Assembly (NCBI GenBank): GCA_030609325.1
Contig: JAUWCL010000001.1
Location: 104,746-168,745, forward strand
Source of the DNA: Candidatus Krumholzibacteriota bacterium
GTDB taxonomy: Bacteria > Krumholzibacteriota > Krumholzibacteriia > Krumholzibacteriales > Krumholzibacteriaceae
Direction: 5' to 3'
Length of the DNA: 64,000 nt
The notes beneath the pieces were generated by a model. The model made no database searches and was not told where the DNA came from. It saw only the letters and a list, made by a program, of their open reading frames with translations. The translations under genes and the position numbers were made by a program. Position 1 is the first letter of the stretch, and the number at the start of each line of letters is the position of its first letter. Below, one piece after another: positions 59,316 through 64,000 of this stretch.

Positions 59316-61004
59316 TTATTTTTCCTCTGGTACTAGAAACCATTTTCCTTTCTCTTTATAATACAGGCCGGTATCCAATTTCTCATCATCACGATAGAGT
59401 ATATAATCTACATACCACTCGCTTGGGCCTTTGATCTTCGAACCGGCTCCGATCAGATCTTCTGGTCTATTTGCAACGCACAAAGTAAAAGGCAGCTTCT
59501 TATTGAATGGGTTCGGCATACAGGAGATCAAAAATATTCCTTCACCCTCATATCTTTTCTCTCCAAATTCTATTGCATTTTCACGAAACCTCAACGGAAT
59601 TCCGATTTTTAATTGTCCCAAAAATAAGTTGTCCTTCGGATTGCCGTAAATAAAACTGGCTTTATTTTGCCAATCGATCTCCAGAGCCTTTTTATCGCTT
59701 ATAAGTATAGGTTCTATTCGCGCCGAAGATAGAAACCCGGCAAAATTTTCCAGATCTCTCTTAACCTTGTTGATTGACTCATTATCAATAGCAGTCGGAT
59801 ATATGAGATAGATGCAATCGGTGCGAGCGAAGATAGCATCTAAGGGGCCTCTAAAGGCAGTTATCCTCTCTGGTAGATCCTCAACGGAAATTTGATTGAG
59901 TCTATTAGCGATAACCGGCACAAATTGGCCGAAGGTCGGATATTGCTCTCGGTGGGTTTCATAAACGTCCAGCAGGCTGTCAATATAGCTAATGTACCAG
60001 AACCCCTTTCCTTCGTGGTATTCCAGAGATTTCTCCTTCTTGAAATCTTTGTTGGTTTTAGCTCGAAGATGAATCTCGCCACAAGCACGCACTAAGTGCT
60101 CATAAAGAGTAACCCTCCAATTGGGATAAGCCTGCCTTTGCATCATTCTTTTGATAGGCTCAAACAAAGCAATAGATTTCATAAAAAGTTCATAGTTTTG
60201 GTCCACCAGGGGATTCACAAAAGGATGGCTCCATTCGTGTAGTGTTATACTTTCAAGATAATTAAGACAAGCAAAGGTTGTGCGCTTCCCCCTAATTGAG
60301 CAAGGGCCGATTACAGCATAGAGATCATATCCTTCTTCGGTCTTTATTGGTATCCCATAGTTTCCTGAAAATAGTGGCGAGAGAATAAGATTAAAGCTAT
60401 TCCTCGATTCACCGTAAAAATCTTCAAGGGTTTGAACATAATTATTCCCTTCAAATAATGAGTCCACCTCGGCAATCAAAGTGTCATACAGAGGCTTATG
60501 AGCATTATAGAACCGCATAAAGTCTGTACTGCGTGCAAAATCTCTGAGTTTATCGGCAAATTCCATCAGATTTTCATCACCATCTGCTCTTTTAATCAAG
60601 TAGTCTGAATACGGAGCTTTTTGAACAAGTTCTGGGGGATCATCATGATAGAGCATGAACTGAACTGGCGCATCGTAAGCAAAATTAGCGTCAATCAAAC
60701 TTTCAGCATAAGTTACAGCCGGATGATCTTTAAACTCTCCGAAATATTGGTCAATGTCATACTTGTATGCAGTCTTGCTCTTTATATGCCCTTTTTGAGC
60801 CCAGGAAGTGAAGTGCTGAACTACAGCCAATAACTCAATCTGGGAGTCAACGGTAATAGAAAACCTTTTTTGTGAAGGCTTTTCTACTTTACCAATTGCT
60901 TCCTCAGTTTCGATTACTTTCTGCGCAGTGACTGAGCCGACAAGCCCTATCACCATCAACCCTGCACAGGCTACTGTCACAAATATTTTGTAAATGTTTC
61001 TCAT
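59316..61004 (-). CDS. DUF4932-like exported putative zinc metallopeptidase
   Basis: 562 aa with signal peptide; LHEWSHPFVNPLVD (HExxH); clearly AT-rich relative to flanking backbone. Confidence 0.75.
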   Translation of the reverse strand: MRNIYKIFVTVACAGLMVIGLVGSVTAQKVIETEEAIGKVEKPSQKRFSITVDSQIELLAVVQHFTSWAQKGHIKSKTAYKYDIDQYFGEFKDHPAVTYAESLIDANFAYDAPVQFMLYHDDPPELVQKAPYSDYLIKRADGDENLMEFADKLRDFARSTDFMRFYNAHKPLYDTLIAEVDSLFEGNNYVQTLEDFYGESRNSFNLILSPLFSGNYGIPIKTEEGYDLYAVIGPCSIRGKRTTFACLNYLESITLHEWSHPFVNPLVDQNYELFMKSIALFEPIKRMMQRQAYPNWRVTLYEHLVRACGEIHLRAKTNKDFKKEKSLEYHEGKGFWYISYIDSLLDVYETHREQYPTFGQFVPVIANRLNQISVEDLPERITAFRGPLDAIFARTDCIYLIYPTAIDNESINKVKRDLENFAGFLSSARIEPILISDKKALEIDWQNKASFIYGNPKDNLFLGQLKIGIPLRFRENAIEFGEKRYEGEGIFLISCMPNPFNKKLPFTLCVANRPEDLIGAGSKIKGPSEWYVDYILYRDDEKLDTGLYYKEKGKWFLVPEEK

Positions 61005-61048
61005 TTTTACTTCCCTCCTTTATGTTTGTATCGCCAAGCAAAATTTAG

Positions 61049-61079
61049 CCATCGCTGTAGAACCGCCAGTTACCCAACG
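61049..61079 (-). repeat. 31-bp copy of the group II intron 3'-end sequence (relic)
   Basis: CCATCGCTGTAGAACCGCCAGTTACCCAACG differs by one base from 63652-63682. Confidence 0.8.
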
Positions 61080-61102
61080 GCACATCCCTTTGGCCACGAT
61101 TC

Positions 61103-61306
61103 TCATCCTTGCCAGATTGCCTTCGTGACTACCGAGCTGATCATCGCGAGGAGCATGCTGAGGAGGTTTCCGACCAAGAAGTGCGTGTTCGATATCTCCG
61201 ATCCTTGTTCGGTGTGAAGACGTGTGCCCAGCTTCATGGCGCCAAAGGCGATAAGCATCTGGGGGATAGCCATGAATGAGCGCGGTATACAGCACGAGTC
61301 GCTCAA
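61103..61306 (-). CDS. Short hypothetical membrane protein or fragment
   Basis: 67 aa; hydrophobic HFLVGNLLSMLLAMISSVVTKAIW; no family recognised. Confidence 0.3.
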   Translation of the reverse strand: MSDSCCIPRSFMAIPQMLIAFGAMKLGTRLHTEQGSEISNTHFLVGNLLSMLLAMISSVVTKAIWQG

Positions 61307-61345
61307 GGGGAGCCGTCAGCTGCAAGTGATAGATCATAAAAGCCC

Positions 61346-61496
61346 TTAGTTATGAAGTACATCTTCAAGAAACTCTCGAGGTGTCATCACTTTGATACCC
61401 TTATACCCTGACACTTTTCGAAGAAGTTTATCGCCGCTAATAATTATCGCATCCACCTGCCAAAGCGCAAGCCAGAAACTTGTCGTCCTTCAGGCA
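61346..61496 (-). pseudogene. Truncated, frameshifted PIN-domain toxin (COG1569-like)
   Basis: Manual translation in two frames: CLKDDKFLACALAG then, after a frameshift near 61457, VDAIIISGDKLLRKVSGYKGIKVMTPREFLEDVLHN*. Confidence 0.75.
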
Positions 61497-61620
61497 CGTT
61501 AACACCCTGGCCGTCTGCTTCTTCGCTTTGACGAGGCTGTATCAAGCTTCAGGGAGTGCGGTCTCCCCTTCGGCCTACATGGTTCCCTGGGTACGCTTCA
61601 CACGGCTCGTTCGGCCTCAG

Positions 61621-61687
61621 GCCTCCTCCCCGTGCGCAAGCAGCCAGCGTGACAGCCAAGCTCGTCGGCTGCATACGCTAGTTATGT
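61621..61687 (-). repeat. Half attC-like site at 3' end of cassette gene 61678-62304
   Basis: Minus strand ACATAAC-TAGCGTATGCAGCCGACGAGCTTGGCTGTCACGCTGGCTGC; partner arm missing. Confidence 0.55.
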
Positions 61688-62304
61688 GGCACTGCCTTGG
61701 GATCTCCCTCCGTGTTCCCGGTCGGGAGTATCCTCAAGGTCGACGTAATCCTGTGATAGACGTCCTCATGCTCGCGGAACGCCGGATCGTTGGAGTTGTG
61801 CGCGTCGTGCAGTACATGGACTGCGCCCTGAGACACCACCAGCAGATACTCCCGCACGAGCGACTCGTGGGTCCACCGAACCCATGTCTTCGCCTCCTGG
61901 CCTGCCACGATACTGTCCGATGCAGTCCCGTTCCAGAGATCCGACAGATCGAACTGCGAGTAGTAGGCATCCAGATCGAGGGTGTCCGGATTCGCAAGAA
62001 CCCTGATCTCATATCGCCCGGGCCAGAACGCTTCGGACCCCTCAATGAACACTACCCTATGAATCTCACCCTCCTCAAGGACCGCAGTACCTAGCGCAAC
62101 GTCACTCGCCTTCGGCTCCACGGCAACAACAGCACTCCAATCTACTGGGTACGAAATCTCAATTCCGGCACGATCGTTGCGATACACCTTCCAGTCAGCG
62201 CCCGGCGAATCCACATCGCTGCTCGCTGACCCGAGGGCTGCCCCAAGCGACGCCGCAAGAACAACAGGGATCAATGTGCGACCGAGTCGACTCATAGCAT
62301 CCAA
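61678..62304 (-). CDS. Hypothetical exported cassette protein
   Basis: 208 aa with signal peptide TLIPVVLAASLGAALGSASS; stop codon lies inside an attC-like core. Confidence 0.65.
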   Translation of the reverse strand: MDAMSRLGRTLIPVVLAASLGAALGSASSDVDSPGADWKVYRNDRAGIEISYPVDWSAVVAVEPKASDVALGTAVLEEGEIHRVVFIEGSEAFWPGRYEIRVLANPDTLDLDAYYSQFDLSDLWNGTASDSIVAGQEAKTWVRWTHESLVREYLLVVSQGAVHVLHDAHNSNDPAFREHEDVYHRITSTLRILPTGNTEGDPKAVPHN

Positions 62305-62316
62305 TCTGGCAGTGCC

Positions 62317-62416
62317 ACATAACGTCTCACTTCAGCTGCGGGCGCCATTCTGGCGCGGCGGGTGCTCCGCAGCCGCCGTGACAGCCAAGACCTCTAGCTG
62401 CAAGTGATGGATGTGG
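62317..62416 (-). repeat. attC site
   Basis: Arms CACTTCAGCT (62328-62337) and AGCTGCAAGTG (62396-62406), complementary except one extrahelical base; core GTTATGT on minus strand at 62317-62323. Confidence 0.7.
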
Positions 62417-62594
62417 CCCGTTCTGTTCAGCACCTCAAATCTCTCGAGTCCTCAAAGGGTGAGCGGGACACAATGGATGTCGGCGTTCCTGAAAACAGGA
62501 TCTCAGCTTCGAAAAACTCGTCCTGACGCCCCGGGGCAAAGACATCTATCCCGGTACTTGGATTCGTGGTCTCCGCTCACCCACAGTAAAGTCA

Positions 62595-62909
62595 TCAGTG
62601 CCTGCTGCGTCGACTCTTGTCCCACATTGTGCCAATCCATCCAGTAATATAACCGTTGTCTCCACACATGGGACACACCCATCGAATCGTCTCATCATCA
62701 TCTCGAAGAACGCACGATGAAATCACGCCCGAACATCGTTTGTGCCCCGGCCGACGACGACATGATACCTGGGCGCGCCCTCCTGTCGTGAACTCGATGA
62801 TACCCCCAATATGCTTCGCCAGATTCTCGGCAGGCTTCGGCAGATCAGATGGGAGCGAACCATCCTCTGCCAGAAAGTGTCGGATATTCGTGATCCAAGT
62901 ATCTCCCAT
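62595..62909 (-). CDS. Small hypothetical cassette protein, Cys-rich
   Basis: Likely start MGDTWITNIRHFLAEDG at 62909; CxxC motif VCPMCGDNGYITGW suggests zinc binding. Confidence 0.65.
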   Translation of the reverse strand: MGDTWITNIRHFLAEDGSLPSDLPKPAENLAKHIGGIIEFTTGGRAQVSCRRRPGHKRCSGVISSCVLRDDDETIRWVCPMCGDNGYITGWIGTMWDKSRRSRH

Positions 62910-62927
62910 TCTCAAAATCTCCCGTAC

Positions 62928-63026
62928 ACATAACGGCAACGCTCAGCGACGAGCGGCGCAAACGCGAGCGTTGTTATTCTCTTGGGGGGCGGAGCGCCGA
63001 TCGCCAGCTGCAGCGGGATGTTAGGT
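62928..63026 (-). repeat. attC site
   Basis: Arms CGCTCAGCG (62940-62948) and GCTGCAGCG (63007-63015) with one extrahelical base; outer ends ACATAAC and GTTAGGT; mazF stop codon lies in the core. Confidence 0.8.
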
Positions 63027-63359
63027 TCCGATAATCTCGTTCAGTCCCTCAACCACTAATGCCAACTCTTCTGGAGTTGCCTTGCCAATTATTTTTCCTA
63101 TTCGTTCAACCGAGAGGGTTCTGATTTGACTGATCTTCGCCCAGGATCGCTTGGGCAATTTCGTAGAATCTAACTCTAATGTAAGCGGAAAGCCCGCTCG
63201 CTGAGACTGGCTTGTAAGAGCAATAGCTATCACAGTACCAGATCGCTCATTGAATACATCTTGACTCAGGATCAGTACAGGTCGCAGACCAGCCTGTTCC
63301 CTTCCACGAACTGGATTCAAATCAGCCCAGCGAATCTCGCCCCTCAGTATTCGGGCCAT
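63021..63359 (-). CDS. MazF/PemK-family toxin
   Basis: 112 aa; RGEIRWADLNPVRGREQAGLRPVLILSQDVFNERSGTVIAIALTS. Confidence 0.92.
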   Translation of the reverse strand: MARILRGEIRWADLNPVRGREQAGLRPVLILSQDVFNERSGTVIAIALTSQSQRAGFPLTLELDSTKLPKRSWAKISQIRTLSVERIGKIIGKATPEELALVVEGLNEIIGT

Positions 63360-63595
63360 TCAGACAAAACCTCCGCAAGCCCTTCTTCTGCCAACGCTTT
63401 CTCGAATTGAGGATCGAGCTTCGAGCATTCAATAGCCAACCGTCTATGCTGCAAACGATTAAGTTTTTCCTCAAGTGCAGCTTGAATTGCTTGGCTGCGA
63501 TTGGGAAACACTTTGCTTCTGATAAGACGATCTAGCTGGCTTAACAGGTTTTGCTCTATTGTGATAGCAATTTTTGAACGAGCCATAATTACCAC
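63344..63595 (-). CDS. Ribbon-helix-helix antitoxin (MazE/CopG-like)
   Basis: 83 aa (GTG start, or ATG at 63586); KIAITIEQNLLSQLDRLIRSKVFPNRSQAIQAALEEKL; overlaps toxin start. Confidence 0.85.
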   Translation of the reverse strand: MVIMARSKIAITIEQNLLSQLDRLIRSKVFPNRSQAIQAALEEKLNRLQHRRLAIECSKLDPQFEKALAEEGLAEVLSEWPEY

Positions 63596-63598
63596 CTG

Positions 63599-63633
63599 GT
63601 ATGATAATATGTCATACTCTTCAATTCTGTCAA
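63599..63633 (-). promoter_or_regulatory. Toxin-antitoxin promoter with overlapping palindromic operator
   Basis: TTGACA (63628-63633)-N18-TATTAT (63604-63609); inverted repeat GTATGA/TCATAC at 63599-63617. Confidence 0.7.
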
Positions 63634-63651
63634 GAGCTTTTTATCCGTGAA

Positions 63652-64000
63652 CCATCGCGGTAGAACCGCCAGTTACCCAACGTCCCCCGCACAGATCCCG
63701 GCGTGCGGAATTACCGCACCGGGCTCCTCAGTGATTCTCGCTTCCGCAGCAAGACTCAGCATGCAGCCTTGTTCGCTATCCCCTGCAGGGAGGTTGACAG
63801 GTGCTTATCCGGTCCTACATGCCCGGAACCTGTTTCCTTTGCAGGCTGCAAATCACTGTCCACCGCTTCCCCCTGTGGTCGGCCCTACCGCCTCTGAGTA
63901 CTATCAGTGGATCTGACTCCCGAAAGATCATCGGCGCTCCTCCCGGAACAACCTACCTGGTGCAATCCAGGAATCTCTCGGGTCTCCCAAGTTCTCGACG
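63652..64000 (-). mobile_element. 3' part of a group II intron lacking most of its reverse transcriptase (continues beyond window)
   Basis: Domain V-like 34-nt hairpin GAGCCCGGTGCGGTAATTCCGCACGCCGGGATCT (63693-63726) followed by a domain VI-like segment; upstream peptide HLSTSLQGIANKAAC* resembles the N-terminus of bacterial intron RTs, then the ORF stops. Confidence 0.6.

Noticed and set aside
61480-62094. 204-aa plus-strand ORF across the array
   Set aside because: Runs antisense through the putative intron fragment, half attC and a minus-strand cassette gene; judged spurious.
58160-64000. CRISPR array
   Set aside because: Repeats here are few, dissimilar in spacing and have attC-type inverted arms; no direct-repeat/spacer periodicity or cas genes.

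Overview
GC-rich bacterial chromosomal window, probably from an uncultured FCB-like or Krumholzibacteria/Eisenbacteria-type lineage (taxonomy is inference only). About 1-58.1 kb is dense backbone with almost every gene on the minus strand: a partial FAD-linked oxidase, aminotransferase, coaD, rsmD; a complete type IV pilus locus whose order (pilB-T-C-S-R-A-ABC ATPase-ABC permease-TPR-pilD-M-N-O-P-Q) matches, as I recall it, the Myxococcus xanthus pil cluster; a TonB-dependent receptor, PHP phosphoesterase, TPR protein, hutI/hutU, dinG, thiC; an outer-membrane/secretion neighbourhood (BamA-like, 1136-aa barrel candidate, NHL, two DUF5683-like proteins, M6 protease with a type-A sorting-like C-terminus, PorV-like, C25/PorU-like); Trm112-like, accA, dnaE, M23 peptidase, and one plus-strand ppiD/surA-like gene. 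From about 58.15 kb to the right edge the character changes to a patchwork of small minus-strand genes separated by attC-like sites: NadE-like, AT-rich DUF4932-like zincin, a decayed PIN toxin, a small secreted protein, a small Cys-rich protein and a MazEF-type pair, plus remnants of group II introns. I read this as the distal end of an integron cassette array whose integrase, if present, lies beyond the right edge. Other notable signals: three sigma-54 (-24/-12) promoters placed in front of the three pil transcription blocks, a three-hairpin pilin leader, and a compact regulatory region (three helically phased repeats, palindrome, sigma-70 promoter, uORF, intrinsic terminator) between accA and a Trm112-like gene. 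All family calls are by eye from translated motifs; no database search was run.
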